Origin: Candidatus Nitronereus thalassa
GTDB taxonomy: Bacteria > Nitrospirota > Nitrospiria > Nitrospirales > UBA8639
NCBI RefSeq assembly: GCF_032191465.1
Contig: NZ_JAQOUE010000001.1
Span: 930,001-994,000 of the forward strand
Length of the DNA: 64,000 nt
Direction: 5' to 3'
Shown one piece after another: positions 1-9,760 of this stretch (the stretch's first letter is position 1; each line of letters begins with the position of its first letter). Below the pieces are notes generated by a model that was given only the letters and a program-made list of their open reading frames with translations, was not told where the DNA came from and did no database searches. A program made the position numbers and the translations under genes.

Positions 1-754
1 CCTGAAGAATATGCGCATGATGCATGAGAATTAAATCCGCTCCCCGGCCCATTAACTGTTCAGCCATTGCCTTGTGATCCGGACTGGGATAATCGATGTA
101 CATCATACCTATATGAATCGACACAATTAACAGGTCTACCTGAGAACGGCTTTCCTCAATAGCGGCAAGCAATTCGTTTTCCTCAAACTCCCAATATTGC
201 GGCCCACTTTCATTTTGAGGCAGGAGGGTTCGACCACAACCTAACCAGCCAATACGAAGTCCACCCACATCGGTTCGTTTGAGCTGTTTTGCCATTTTTG
301 CATCATCGCCGGCACCCAAAGGCACCAATCCCTTCGAACAAACTGCATGTAGGGTTTTCGACAGGCCTTCCTGACCATACTCACTGACATGATTATTGGC
401 CAAATGCATCAAGGAAAACCCTGCTCTTTGTAATAGTTCTGCTCCCATCAGGGGGGCCGCAAACATCTTTGTTGAAAGACTATCCTTAACAAGAGGAGAC
501 TCAAGATTTCCAAACACAATATCTGAATCCTGAAAAAGCGGCGTGACCTCCGAGAATAAAACATCCCCTCCATCACGAGTTGCTGTCATAGCCGCTCGTC
601 CAGAAAGTCCAATATCTCCGACCGCACACAACGAAACCATGGACCCGGCAGGACGGCGATGCATGATTTGCCATGCCGGAACATCAGGAGGGACATTCGT
701 TGAAATGGTATTCCCTTTCACGATGTGAAATTGACACGGCACTTCGGTTTTCAT
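1..754 (-). CDS. CapA-family protein, C-terminally truncated by the window edge
   Basis: The reading frame runs from an ATG at 754 off the left edge, so only about 251 N-terminal residues are visible. Metallophosphatase-like CapA motifs are seen in order: VGDIG at about residue 45, GNLESPL at about 82, LANNH at about 118, and a later run with VSIHIG and HHAHILQ. CapA/PgsA proteins belong to the calcineurin-like phosphoesterase fold and are tied to capsule or poly-gamma-glutamate export, but their reaction is poorly defined. The ATG overlaps the TGA of the upstream glycosyltransferase by four bases (ATGA), so translation is probably coupled. A second CapA-like gene lies at 5557-6618. The role is probably in surface-polymer assembly; the exact function is unknown. 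Confidence 0.8.
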   Translation of the reverse strand, partial: MKTEVPCQFHIVKGNTISTNVPPDVPAWQIMHRRPAGSMVSLCAVGDIGLSGRAAMTATRDGGDVLFSEVTPLFQDSDIVFGNLESPLVKDSLSTKMFAAPLMGAELLQRAGFSLMHLANNHVSEYGQEGLSKTLHAVCSKGLVPLGAGDDAKMAKQLKRTDVGGLRIGWLGCGRTLLPQNESGPQYWEFEENELLAAIEESRSQVDLLIVSIHIGMMYIDYPSPDHKAMAEQLMGRGADLILMHHAHILQ

Positions 755-1866
755 TGTGCTCCTTTTTCAGCCAAGGCATCCAGATATACAGTCGTCATAT
801 TCATCACCATTTGCTTTAGGCCAAAATCCCTTTCCATTTTTTCCCGCCCAGCCTTGCCCATGAACTCCCGACTATCTGGATATTTCAAAAGGCCATTGAC
901 ATATTTCGCCATATCTTCAGTATTATTTGGGGAAACCAAATATCCAGTCACTCCATGATCAATCAGTTCTTTACTCCCTCCACAATCAGTTGACACAACT
1001 GGAACTTTTGCTGCTGCGGCTTCCATCACCAAATTAGGCATCCCCTCAGTCCATGATGTTAGGCAACAAACATCAAAAGCAGGTAAATATTGAGCGGCAT
1101 TGGGAATAGCACCGGGGAAAAACACTTTGTCACTAACCCCTTTGCTTTTCGCCATGTTTATCAACAAGGATCTTAGGGGACCTTCGCCAATGATCATTAA
1201 TCGTAAGTCAGGCCATTGAGGTTCCAACATACAAAATACGTTGACCAACATCGCATGGTTTTTATTATGATCAAGCCGACCTATACTTCCCATCAACAAC
1301 TGATTGGGCAAAATACCCAACTTTGCTCTCAGACCCAGAAGATCCGCGGGGCTGAACTCTTGAGACACTCCGATCCCATTAGGCACCACTTTCACCTGCA
1401 GTTTTGGATGATTGCTTTCAGATAAATGCTGTGCAGTAAACGCAGAGTTTGTCACAAGAACATTGCTTCGAAGGCCTAGCCACCTCAATAATTGGCTCTT
1501 GGGTAATCCTTCGTAATTTTCTCGCATCGAACCAACTTGTAATGGCACACCGGCTAATTTTCCACATAGCTTTGCATAGGGATTGGTATGAAATACCCAG
1601 CTATGGACCACTTTTACCTTTTTGGTCCGTAAGATGTTGACGATTTTCAAAATTCGCTGGAGTCGGCCTAATGACCGTGGCACATGCCAAACATTGATTC
1701 CTAATTGATCAATCGGGCCAGCCCAATGTTCATTGGACTCAGAACCTAGATTTATCACCTCAGGACAAAACCGAGTTCGATCTATTCCCGAAAGGAAATA
1801 AAAAAGCTGCTGTTCCGCGCCTCCAATTCCTAACTGGCCAATAATGATGGCAATACCAACTGGCAT
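751..1866 (-). CDS. Glycosyltransferase family 4
   Basis: Predicted GT-B fold retaining glycosyltransferase of 371 residues that would add a sugar from a nucleotide donor to the growing polysaccharide at the cytoplasmic membrane face. The N-terminal glycine-rich loop QLGIGGAEQQ (residues 11-20), GRLDHNKN at about 196 and the donor-site E-x7-E motif EGMPNLVME at 274-282 are typical of GT4. The ATG at 1866 is preferred over an upstream in-frame TTG at 1950, because the longer form would overlap the asparagine-synthase gene and adds 28 residues that do not look like a GT4 N-terminus. It follows the amidotransferase gene by 23 bases and overlaps the downstream capA-like gene by four. Donor and acceptor cannot be read from sequence. 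Confidence 0.88.
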   Translation of the reverse strand: MPVGIAIIIGQLGIGGAEQQLFYFLSGIDRTRFCPEVINLGSESNEHWAGPIDQLGINVWHVPRSLGRLQRILKIVNILRTKKVKVVHSWVFHTNPYAKLCGKLAGVPLQVGSMRENYEGLPKSQLLRWLGLRSNVLVTNSAFTAQHLSESNHPKLQVKVVPNGIGVSQEFSPADLLGLRAKLGILPNQLLMGSIGRLDHNKNHAMLVNVFCMLEPQWPDLRLMIIGEGPLRSLLINMAKSKGVSDKVFFPGAIPNAAQYLPAFDVCCLTSWTEGMPNLVMEAAAAKVPVVSTDCGGSKELIDHGVTGYLVSPNNTEDMAKYVNGLLKYPDSREFMGKAGREKMERDFGLKQMVMNMTTVYLDALAEKGAQ

Positions 1867-1889
1867 GATGGTGAGAAATAACCCTTTTC

Positions 1890-3827
1890 CTAATCGAGGT
1901 ATTGCCTTGCCCAAAGTTCGAACATGACAAGAGTCCACACCCGGTGCCAAAGTTGATGGGTACTAATCCTCAGTGCTCGTTCCCCATCATCAGTGACAAT
2001 GGCTTGCCGTATTTTTCCAACACTGAGTGGATCAAACAGACCACGTCGTTTGACTGAATCTGAAGAGAGACAATCTTCTAATAAGGCTTTCCATTCACCC
2101 GATTTAAACCATCCCCCAAATGGCACGGCAAACCCGGATTTCCCGCGATTCACGATTTCCTGGGGAAGGACATCAGCCAACGCTTCTTTGAGAATTGATT
2201 TGCTATTTTGACCCTCTAGCTTCATCTCAGGGGGAATCGTCCCTGCAAATTCAACAAGCTTGTGATCCAGCAAAGGGCATCGCACCTCCAGGGAACAAGC
2301 CATTGACATCCGATCCACTTTGACTAAGGAATCATCGACTAGATTGGTCTCAAGATCGCGGGCCATAAAACCAACGATGGGATCTTCAAAAACGGAAAGA
2401 TTGTTCAGATGGTTTCCGTTGTTGGTCAGGCTGGAATAATCCTGCAAATGCGCAGAGAAATCACCAGAGTAGAGGGCTCGCTTGTCAATTTCATCGTAAT
2501 AACTGAGCAGCGCAACCATACGCTCCGGCTCAGCCAGTGCACTTAAATCAATCGCCTTCCCCAATTTTCTTAAATTCTCACTCCCAGAACGCCATGTATC
2601 TTCCAAGAGATGATAACCCGCCCGAGATAACCACCCTAGGGAATGACGAAGTCCTTTGGGTAGAAGGGCCATTTTTCGAAGCCACCGGACATACTGATAA
2701 CGAGGATATCCGGCAAACAATTCATCTCCGCCATCTCCAGAAAGCGCCACGGTCACATGTTTGCGAGCAATTTGTGATACCTGATAGGTAGGGATCGCAG
2801 AAGAATCGGAAAATGGCTCATCTAAATACCACACCAATCGTTTCAAAAGATCGACGTTATACGGGCCGACAATTTCCTCCGTATGGTCGGTACCATAGGC
2901 CCTTGCCGCTATGCGAGCATAGTGGGTTTCATCAAATCGTTTGTCTTGAAACCCCATACTAAAGGTCTTGACCTGCGTGGATGGCAGTGCGTTACTCATT
3001 AAACCCACGACCGCCGTGGAATCGAGACCACCACTCAAAAAAGCCCCCAACGGCACATCGCTACGTAACCGCAGTCGCACTGACTCTTCTAATAGGCTAC
3101 GTAGCCCATCCACAAAATATTTTCGTGATTTTCCCCGATCAGGCTCTGGCTGAAATTGCCAATATCGGGTCAACTCTATATGACCAGTATCAACACATGC
3201 CACTAATCGGTGACCAGGGGGAAGTTTGTGCACATGTTCAAAGATTGATTTTGGAGATGGCACATAAAGAAAACTTAGATAATCATGGATCGCTCTGGCG
3301 TTGAGTGCTCGGTTTAATCCTGGCCAAGGGAGCAAGGCTTTAATTTCAGACGCAAACGCTAGTTGGTGGTTGTGAATACTCCAAAATAATGGTTTCTTTC
3401 CAATACGATCTCTAGTCAAAATCACCTGTCTTTTTTGACTATCCCACAAGGCCACCGCAAACATTCCACGCAGATGATAGGTGAAATCCAATCCATACGT
3501 TTCATAGGCATGAACAATGACCTCGGTGTCGGAATTTGTCCGAAATCGATGCCCTCGGTTCTGTAAATCAACGCGCAATTCCTTAAAGTTATAAATTTCC
3601 CCATTAAACATGACCCAAATGGTTCCGTCTTCATTAGAGACCGGTTGGGTTCCGGCTTCCAAATCGATGACTCGTAAGCGCCTAAACCCAAATCCCACTG
3701 GGCCATCAACCAGCGCCCCCTCTTCGTCAGGTCCTCGGTGGACTAACTTTGAGGCCATCCGTTTGACAATGGCCGGCTCATCCAATGGTCTACCATTTAG
3801 ATTGAACAGGCCCGCGATTCCACACAA
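1890..3827 (-). CDS. asnB: Asparagine-synthase-like glutamine amidotransferase (AsnB family)
   Basis: A 645-residue two-domain amidotransferase. The N-terminal class II glutaminase domain has the catalytic Cys2 (MCGIAG), RGPD at 31 and NGEIYN at 75. The C-terminal ATP-pyrophosphatase domain has SGGLDS at 265 and SGDGGDELFAGYPRY at about 364. The start codon is TTG: Cys must be residue 2 after Met removal, and a good ribosome site (AAGGAG) lies seven bases upstream. The length matches AsnB-like proteins found in exopolysaccharide/exosortase loci rather than the 550-residue E. coli AsnB. In this context it may amidate a sugar acid or other polymer component rather than make free asparagine, but that is inference. 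It sits directly upstream of a GT4 gene. Confidence 0.9.
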   Translation of the reverse strand: MCGIAGLFNLNGRPLDEPAIVKRMASKLVHRGPDEEGALVDGPVGFGFRRLRVIDLEAGTQPVSNEDGTIWVMFNGEIYNFKELRVDLQNRGHRFRTNSDTEVIVHAYETYGLDFTYHLRGMFAVALWDSQKRQVILTRDRIGKKPLFWSIHNHQLAFASEIKALLPWPGLNRALNARAIHDYLSFLYVPSPKSIFEHVHKLPPGHRLVACVDTGHIELTRYWQFQPEPDRGKSRKYFVDGLRSLLEESVRLRLRSDVPLGAFLSGGLDSTAVVGLMSNALPSTQVKTFSMGFQDKRFDETHYARIAARAYGTDHTEEIVGPYNVDLLKRLVWYLDEPFSDSSAIPTYQVSQIARKHVTVALSGDGGDELFAGYPRYQYVRWLRKMALLPKGLRHSLGWLSRAGYHLLEDTWRSGSENLRKLGKAIDLSALAEPERMVALLSYYDEIDKRALYSGDFSAHLQDYSSLTNNGNHLNNLSVFEDPIVGFMARDLETNLVDDSLVKVDRMSMACSLEVRCPLLDHKLVEFAGTIPPEMKLEGQNSKSILKEALADVLPQEIVNRGKSGFAVPFGGWFKSGEWKALLEDCLSSDSVKRRGLFDPLSVGKIRQAIVTDDGERALRISTHQLWHRVWTLVMFELWARQYLD

Positions 3828-3915
3828 AATATTACTCCTTTACTTTACACGACCTATGGATGTTGAATACTAATCAGTGAAGGAATGCTGCCATATGACT
3901 GGCAGCATCAATACT

Positions 3916-5313
3916 TCAATGAACGACTTCGCGGTTGTGTTGAAAAAACGAAACAACTGGCTTCAGCTTCCCCAAGGCTGTACGTTCTAATTTCGAAACT
4001 AACTCTACTGAAACGGATACCCCAGGAAGCTCATTTTTTAAAACACTTTCCAGTCTTTCCAAATCATTTGATCGCAAACGAGCGCTGGGTACTATCTTCA
4101 TTTTCACATCTCCACTCTTTTCTTGAATAACCTGATATTCTCCAATATCAAAACCCCCAGGGTAATAGCGAAGAAACTGAAGCCGAACTAAATCCCCACT
4201 GGGAAGTGCAATTTGATCAAGAACTCGACCAGTAATTTTCTCCAACACTTGGGTGTTCCACTCACAAGCATCCGATGGAAATTGGGCACAGTCACCAATT
4301 CGATACCGAAGAAAGGGCATACCACGACTGTGCAGATTCGTCACAACGATCTCTTGACTTCCTGCCGAATCTCTGGGACCAAAAGGCTCCAGGAAAACAT
4401 TTGCGCCAGCGACAAACAGGCGGTCATCCAAGGCAGATCGTTGCGTGGCAATCAAACCACAATCTCGGCTCCCGTAGGATTCATACACTGGAACCTTGAA
4501 CACACTTTCAATAATTTTACGTTGCGAAGCGTCGAGTCCTTCTGCTCCGGTCATGATTCCCTTTCGAGGGTAGGTTGGTTGACAATTTCGTTCTCGCAAT
4601 CGCAAAGAAAGCAAGGTCATGGCTGAAGGATAACACCTGAGGTACTCTGGCCGATATGCTGACAACCGCTTATCAATCAAATCCAGCTGATTGGAGCTTA
4701 ATCGACAACAGTCATGAGTTTGCTGATGGGCCAGCCAATCTACCACTCGACCCTTCATCGTTGTGTGTATGTTGGCATTCATATGTGGGGGAACGCCCCA
4801 AATTAATCCTAGACGATCGCCGGACTCATATCCCAATTTTGAAAAGGCCCACTCTGAGGCAGCTTCTCTCCAACCAAGATTCTCAACATCCAACCAAAAA
4901 CGCATCGGTTCGCCAGTGCTTCCACCCGTCGTATTAGCCATCATAGTATCACGGGAAAATCCATCTGCGATAAGGTCGGCCGTTCGGGTCCGGATAATGT
5001 CTTTATCAAGAGTCGGAAGCAATTGATAATCGGCAAAGCTGAAATCAGCATATGGATCAAAACCGATTTTTTTAAACAGCTCTCGGTAATAGGGAACCTT
5101 TTCACCTGCCCACCGCACCAATCCTTTCAACTCATTCAATGTCCACTTTCGTTGGCATTCTAAATCTCCATTATCCCAACACTGGAATCCGGCCTTGGCC
5201 TGTTTCCAACTTGCAAGGAACTTCCTTCGATCTAAAGTCCAAGGACCGTGGATAATCCAAGGGAGGGCGATCTTTTGACTAAACCATCGATGCAATTGAT
5301 GAGACGGGGACAT
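3916..5313 (-). CDS. CapK/PaaK-like adenylate-forming ligase
   Basis: Member of the phenylacetate-CoA-ligase-like (CapK) branch of AMP-binding enzymes, about 465 residues. The phosphate-binding loop TTGGSTGEP lies at about residue 128, with YGSRDCGLIA at about 284 and RYRIGD at about 341 as adenylation core motifs. The first in-frame ATG is at 5313, one codon after a GTG. Such proteins are common in capsule clusters, where they probably activate an acyl or amino-acid substituent; the substrate cannot be predicted. The gap of about 240 bases upstream, after the CapA-like gene, contains no other gene, so a separate promoter is possible. It should not be read as evidence for phenylacetate catabolism. 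Confidence 0.82.
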   Translation of the reverse strand: MSPSHQLHRWFSQKIALPWIIHGPWTLDRRKFLASWKQAKAGFQCWDNGDLECQRKWTLNELKGLVRWAGEKVPYYRELFKKIGFDPYADFSFADYQLLPTLDKDIIRTRTADLIADGFSRDTMMANTTGGSTGEPMRFWLDVENLGWREAASEWAFSKLGYESGDRLGLIWGVPPHMNANIHTTMKGRVVDWLAHQQTHDCCRLSSNQLDLIDKRLSAYRPEYLRCYPSAMTLLSLRLRERNCQPTYPRKGIMTGAEGLDASQRKIIESVFKVPVYESYGSRDCGLIATQRSALDDRLFVAGANVFLEPFGPRDSAGSQEIVVTNLHSRGMPFLRYRIGDCAQFPSDACEWNTQVLEKITGRVLDQIALPSGDLVRLQFLRYYPGGFDIGEYQVIQEKSGDVKMKIVPSARLRSNDLERLESVLKNELPGVSVSVELVSKLERTALGKLKPVVSFFQHNREVVH

Positions 5314-5556
5314 CACCTTTCAAATCCTATTTAACACTACCTTGAGGTTATTCTTAGGTTTCCACAGTAAGGAAAATACTAGGAGAACTAAGCAGGCTAA
5401 CAGGGGCCGGTTAGTGAATTTTTATGCTTATGGCCCTAGTGAAACTGGCCAGGCCTAATTTTTTTGGAGAGCCTTTGAAACTAAAGCTGAAACTAATTGA
5501 GGTAAATTACTTTTCGCCAAAAACCTAGGTGGAGGGATGTGTTTGTGTATACACAA

Positions 5557-6618
5557 TTAGCGACCTAATACAGGTTCAATATTAGACTGAGCCTTTTTCA
5601 ACACCCATCCCAACACACCACGCCACCCCAATGCTGGGATCTGAAAATGCCAGCGGTACCCCCATCGATCAAAACTTTTTCTTGTTCGACAGTACCAATT
5701 TCCGTAATCTGAGAAGGAAAGAGGGCGACTAACCTTTTTCATTTGGCGAACGGCTCTCTGACGAGAATCAAGAGAAGGAAACCGTCCATTTTTCCAAAAT
5801 GAATGAACATTCCATGTCATCGTTTTCCCACGAGAAAATTTTAATTCGACGGCAATCGATTCACGCAATCGGTGCGACTGACCACGCACTCTTTCATGAT
5901 CAGGAGAAAAAAAACAATTCCCTAAACTATAAAAAACTGGCTTTCCTTGAATCGTTTCCATCCCACGAACAACATGAGAGTGATTTCCCACAACCGCGTC
6001 CGCACCATATGTCACTAATCGCTCTGCCATTTGCCGATCTATCGGTCTGGGATAAGGAAATAATTCATCACTCCAATGAAGATAGATTACCACCCAATCG
6101 ACTTCTTGACGAAGGCGAGCAATTTGAGCCTTTGCTTCCTCATCCCCTGGCCAAAGATTTGGCCCCATACCGGATTGATCCGGTGGATCAGGATGGGTTT
6201 CGGCCGTTACCCAATTGATCACACCCAACCGCCCCTCCTCAGTCTCCCAAATCCACGGCCGTGCAGCGGCATCAAATGTCATTCCTCCCCCAAAATAAGT
6301 CAGCCCAAATGACTCCAACTCCTTCATAGTATTGCGCACCCCCTCAGTGCCACCATCCATCAAATGATTATTCGCCAGAGCAGCTACCGTTGGTCCCCAA
6401 TGAGAAACAAGGACAGCCGCCCCTGGGGGTGAAACAAAGCGATACCCACTTCCATTTGCCCGAGGAATTTTTAAACTTTGTTCACTAGAAGGCAATTCCC
6501 AGTTAAATAATATATACGTGTCTTTTTCCGCATTCGAATTTGGAAAAGGAAAGGGCCAGGGAGATTTTTGTGGCATATCACCGCGTATGCCTATATCACC
6601 AAAACAAAACAGTCTCAT
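5557..6618 (-). CDS. CapA-family protein (second copy)
   Basis: Complete 353-residue CapA-like protein. Metallophosphatase motifs are GDIG at 7-10, NWELP at 39-43, LANNH at 81-85, HWSDEL at 181-186 and GNHSHVV at 211-217. The ATG at 6618 follows AAGGAC at good spacing. No N-terminal membrane anchor is visible, so the protein looks cytoplasmic or acts with a partner. It is a paralogue of the truncated protein at the left edge of the window, and two CapA-like proteins in one locus suggest two related modification or release steps. The family link to capsule and polyglutamate systems is known; a specific reaction is not. Confidence 0.85.
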   Translation of the reverse strand: MRLFCFGDIGIRGDMPQKSPWPFPFPNSNAEKDTYILFNWELPSSEQSLKIPRANGSGYRFVSPPGAAVLVSHWGPTVAALANNHLMDGGTEGVRNTMKELESFGLTYFGGGMTFDAAARPWIWETEEGRLGVINWVTAETHPDPPDQSGMGPNLWPGDEEAKAQIARLRQEVDWVVIYLHWSDELFPYPRPIDRQMAERLVTYGADAVVGNHSHVVRGMETIQGKPVFYSLGNCFFSPDHERVRGQSHRLRESIAVELKFSRGKTMTWNVHSFWKNGRFPSLDSRQRAVRQMKKVSRPLSFSDYGNWYCRTRKSFDRWGYRWHFQIPALGWRGVLGWVLKKAQSNIEPVLGR

Positions 6619-6754
6619 AAAATTCGTCCTTTTTCAGTAGGAAAGGCATGATTCTCAAATACGGCTAATGAACCAAATGATAAATAAAAATAGTCGAGCC
6701 GGATTTGGAAGACTGGAAAAGGCCTTTTTCGAACTTGAAAATTTTCAAAACAGC

Positions 6755-8143
6755 CTACATGATCAATCTGGATTTGACACCTTGTTTGCTGTAGGACACT
6801 TTCAATTTCCGCCGCGCATGGGGGATACTTGAAACGACCCGTTGTTGCCAAATCCAAGATTGGGAAGCAATCAACAGCCCAATTCCCAAGGAAAGTTCTT
6901 TGGCATAGAGACGGTGTGATCCCATCATCATAATAAGTAACGTCACTGATACACCCAGAACACAAAGACTGAGAGGATCTTTCCCACACTTTCGAGGAAT
7001 GCAACGATATCCCTGATACACGATCATCAAAAGACATAGTAGCCCGGGTATTCCCCAATAAATAATTGTGGCAATAAATGAATTATGTGGACCGACAACG
7101 CTGAAATATGTCGGATGTTTAAAATTTGTTTTCATTCCCCAGGGACCCCAAAAGTTTCCCGAACCAACTCCAACCAAAGCATACTGATCAAATGTGTCCA
7201 ATGCTGCAGAATAAATGCGAGCGCGAGCTTCCACTTTTCCTGATCGACTTTTTTCAGTGGAAAAAGCCATTCGGGACAGAACCGCATCTGGTACCACTAT
7301 CACAACACAAAGGGAAAAAATTGCTCCCATCACAATAACCTTTGCCCGCAACCCAAAAGCTAGCAAAATGGCAGAGACTGCCATTATGACCGCAAGCAAA
7401 CCACTTCTCGACATTGGGAGAAATGTCGCAATGAAACAGAATGCCGCAATTCCAAAAAGAATATTCCGTTTTCGAATAGACCCGCCCACTAAGGCTAAAG
7501 CAAATGCCACGACCGTGCCCTGGCCGGAAATCCGGGCCATGGTATTTAAATTAATTTCAATATCTTTCCCCTCAAACGCGGCATTTCGAGCCTTGTCGGC
7601 TTCTTGAAAATTACTTGCGGAAACCCCACTCAATGCCCCATACGATGTCAAGAACAGCACCACGGCCATCCACACACCTGCGGCAATATAGCCATAGAAT
7701 CCCCACTGCAAAGCCTCCCGATCTCGACAAACCGATGCCACTAAAATCCCACCAAACACCATTTGCCCGAACTGACTTAAAATTGAGAACGTGGGATAAG
7801 GATGCGAAGATTCTATGATGAACCCCACCAAGATCAGCGCATAGGCTGACAAACAAATGGGATGCATAACGACTTTCATTAACGCACTGAAGCGAAATGC
7901 CAAAACGTACATCCCCAACACCGCAAACAAAAGAAACAAAGCACTAAAACCACCTACAGTAGGAAGGTGATTTTCAAGGGGCAATATCATAATAATGGCC
8001 GTTAATAAAATCTTTTCCGTAAGATTGGTTTTTTTTACGTGGACGGTTTTCCTAACAGGCATACTCTTGCCCCGACCGACCGAAGAGATTCTATTTTCGT
8101 GGACAGGTTCCATGGGATTTTTTTCCAACGACTCCAACTTCAT
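6755..8143 (-). CDS. O-antigen ligase / Wzy-type polymerase membrane protein
   Basis: Multi-spanning membrane protein of about 462 residues with at least ten hydrophobic segments and a periplasmic loop bearing the Wzy_C-type signature GVGSGNFWG followed by VGPHNSF. Proteins of this family either polymerise undecaprenyl-linked repeat units (Wzy) or ligate O-antigen to a lipid core (WaaL); sequence reading alone does not separate these roles. The ATG at 8143 overlaps the TGA of the upstream glycosyltransferase by four bases, so it is preferred to the GTG at 8152. The N-terminal 45 residues are polar and basic before the first helix. The 135 bases between its stop and the next gene hold nothing obvious. 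Its presence beside an ABC-type exporter argues that ligation is at least as likely as polymerisation. Confidence 0.82.
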   Translation of the reverse strand: MKLESLEKNPMEPVHENRISSVGRGKSMPVRKTVHVKKTNLTEKILLTAIIMILPLENHLPTVGGFSALFLLFAVLGMYVLAFRFSALMKVVMHPICLSAYALILVGFIIESSHPYPTFSILSQFGQMVFGGILVASVCRDREALQWGFYGYIAAGVWMAVVLFLTSYGALSGVSASNFQEADKARNAAFEGKDIEINLNTMARISGQGTVVAFALALVGGSIRKRNILFGIAAFCFIATFLPMSRSGLLAVIMAVSAILLAFGLRAKVIVMGAIFSLCVVIVVPDAVLSRMAFSTEKSRSGKVEARARIYSAALDTFDQYALVGVGSGNFWGPWGMKTNFKHPTYFSVVGPHNSFIATIIYWGIPGLLCLLMIVYQGYRCIPRKCGKDPLSLCVLGVSVTLLIMMMGSHRLYAKELSLGIGLLIASQSWIWQQRVVSSIPHARRKLKVSYSKQGVKSRLIM

Positions 8144-9498
8144 ACCCTGCACATCACCGTTCGCAATAGGTCATCAAACTTTTTTCCGATATTCTCCCAA
8201 GCATATTCTTGGGACGGACTATTCGGCGTCAAAGCACCTTTCATTAATCCCATGAGAAATTCTTCAATGCCTTCAATGTCCAGCCCATCAAAGCGCTTCC
8301 CCATACTCGCCTGTTCAATCACACCTTCAATGTCACTACCTTGTGGAGCAATGACGAGAATTGGCGTCTCCAGCCCCATTGCCTCATAGACTTTTGCCGG
8401 GACCATCCCCTTGTCAGCTAAAGTGGCTTTCTCGGCTAATGACGTAATCACCACCGCCACCCCTGCACCTTTCACAGCCGAAAGTGCCTCTTGACGAGAA
8501 ACCTTGCCATGAAGCACGACTTTATCTTTCACCCCCCACTGTTGAGCTTCTTCACGGACATACTGACAATCGTTACCGTAATAATGAAAAAACCATTCTG
8601 GAATACATCCCCCGAGCATATTGTTTTTCAACCGCTGCAATGCAGCCATCAGAGGAGAAATACTTCGCTTGGGAGGATAAAACGTGCCTGCATACACAAT
8701 GGCAAAATGATCAAAACTATACGGATTTACATCAGCAAGACTTTCATGGTCATACCCGTTGGTGACAACATGCAATTTTCCACCCAACCTATATCGCTCC
8801 TTTAAGTCTAACCCCCAAGACGAAGAGACGATTGTGACTGCCCCGGCCCCTTGAAGTAATTGCGCCTCTTCTTGGATGGTAGATTCCCGTGTCCAGCCAA
8901 CACCATGAAGATTATCAGTCCATAGATCTCGATAATCCATGACATAGGGACACCCTAATCTTTTGGAAATTCTTTGCGCCACACGAAATGCCGAAAATGG
9001 GGAGCCGGTTGCAAGGATCAGATCGACATCTTTTTTAGTGAGCGTTTGACAAGCTTGTTCAGCTGCATGCATCCACCCAATCCCATTATCAATACCAAAT
9101 GTGCGAGCCAGAGTTCGGCACATACCGCCAAACACCCTTCCAACCCCTTGGCGTTGATATTGCTTTGACGAAGTCACCAAGCACTGCCATTGATGGGCCG
9201 TTAATATTTTTTTAATTCCTTCCTGTTCCAGTGCAAGTTGGGTTTTCTCGACATCCTCAAGATTGGCCCACATTTCGGGTTGAGGGGTAACCACGGTCAC
9301 ATCCCAACCCAACCGACTTAAGCATTTCGCGATATTCCATGTTCTTACGCATCCGATGACCTGCAAAGGCGGGAAAGGACGAGAAAGAAACAATAGCTTT
9401 GGCCTCCGAATACCAGAACACCCAAAAGGCTCACATCCATATGGATCAAAGGATTGTGGAATAATTATTGAAGGTTTCCCTTTAATATCATTGTGCAT
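8140..9498 (-). CDS. Glycosyltransferase (GT-B fold, GT4-like)
   Basis: A 452-residue GT-B type glycosyltransferase. An N-terminal Rossmann half begins with LLFLSRPFPPL, with DLILATGSPF and YVMDYRDLW in the middle and VYEAMGLETPILVIAP in the donor-binding half. The ATG at 9498 is preceded by GAGGGA; the upstream TTG start at 9513 is less convincing. The extended N-terminus before LLFLSRP (about 35 residues) is unusual for the family. It is translationally coupled to the downstream O-antigen ligase/polymerase gene through ATGA. Sugar donor and acceptor cannot be predicted. Confidence 0.82.
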   Translation of the reverse strand: MHNDIKGKPSIIIPQSFDPYGCEPFGCSGIRRPKLLFLSRPFPPLQVIGCVRTWNIAKCLSRLGWDVTVVTPQPEMWANLEDVEKTQLALEQEGIKKILTAHQWQCLVTSSKQYQRQGVGRVFGGMCRTLARTFGIDNGIGWMHAAEQACQTLTKKDVDLILATGSPFSAFRVAQRISKRLGCPYVMDYRDLWTDNLHGVGWTRESTIQEEAQLLQGAGAVTIVSSSWGLDLKERYRLGGKLHVVTNGYDHESLADVNPYSFDHFAIVYAGTFYPPKRSISPLMAALQRLKNNMLGGCIPEWFFHYYGNDCQYVREEAQQWGVKDKVVLHGKVSRQEALSAVKGAGVAVVITSLAEKATLADKGMVPAKVYEAMGLETPILVIAPQGSDIEGVIEQASMGKRFDGLDIEGIEEFLMGLMKGALTPNSPSQEYAWENIGKKFDDLLRTVMCRV

Positions 9499-9760
9499 TC
9501 CAACATCCCTCAAAACCCAAATTTCTCTCTTCGGTCATTAACAAGGTTTTCCTGTTCTATTTTTGGGAAATACTCGGGGTTATCAATTTTCTACAATGGA
9601 AGTTTATTGATAGCACGCCAGGTTTCAAAACGGGGTTTTGGCATGGTCCACCCATATCATTCTGCGGGCCGTCCATTCTGTCTAAAACGGGAATACCCAT
9701 GGTTGGTTGCTTTCTGTAAGTTTTGTTTCAAAACAAACCAAAATTTCTAATTAGGCTTGT

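Noticed and set aside
1890-3827. AsnB-like protein as the missing lasso cyclase of the peptide cluster.
   Set aside because: It is about 35 kb away in another operon, has the full class II glutaminase domain with Cys2, and fits the polysaccharide-locus form of the family.
6615-7058. 147-codon minus-strand frame overlapping the end of the O-antigen ligase gene.
   Set aside because: It is out of frame with a clear membrane-protein gene and has no family features; treated as a shadow.
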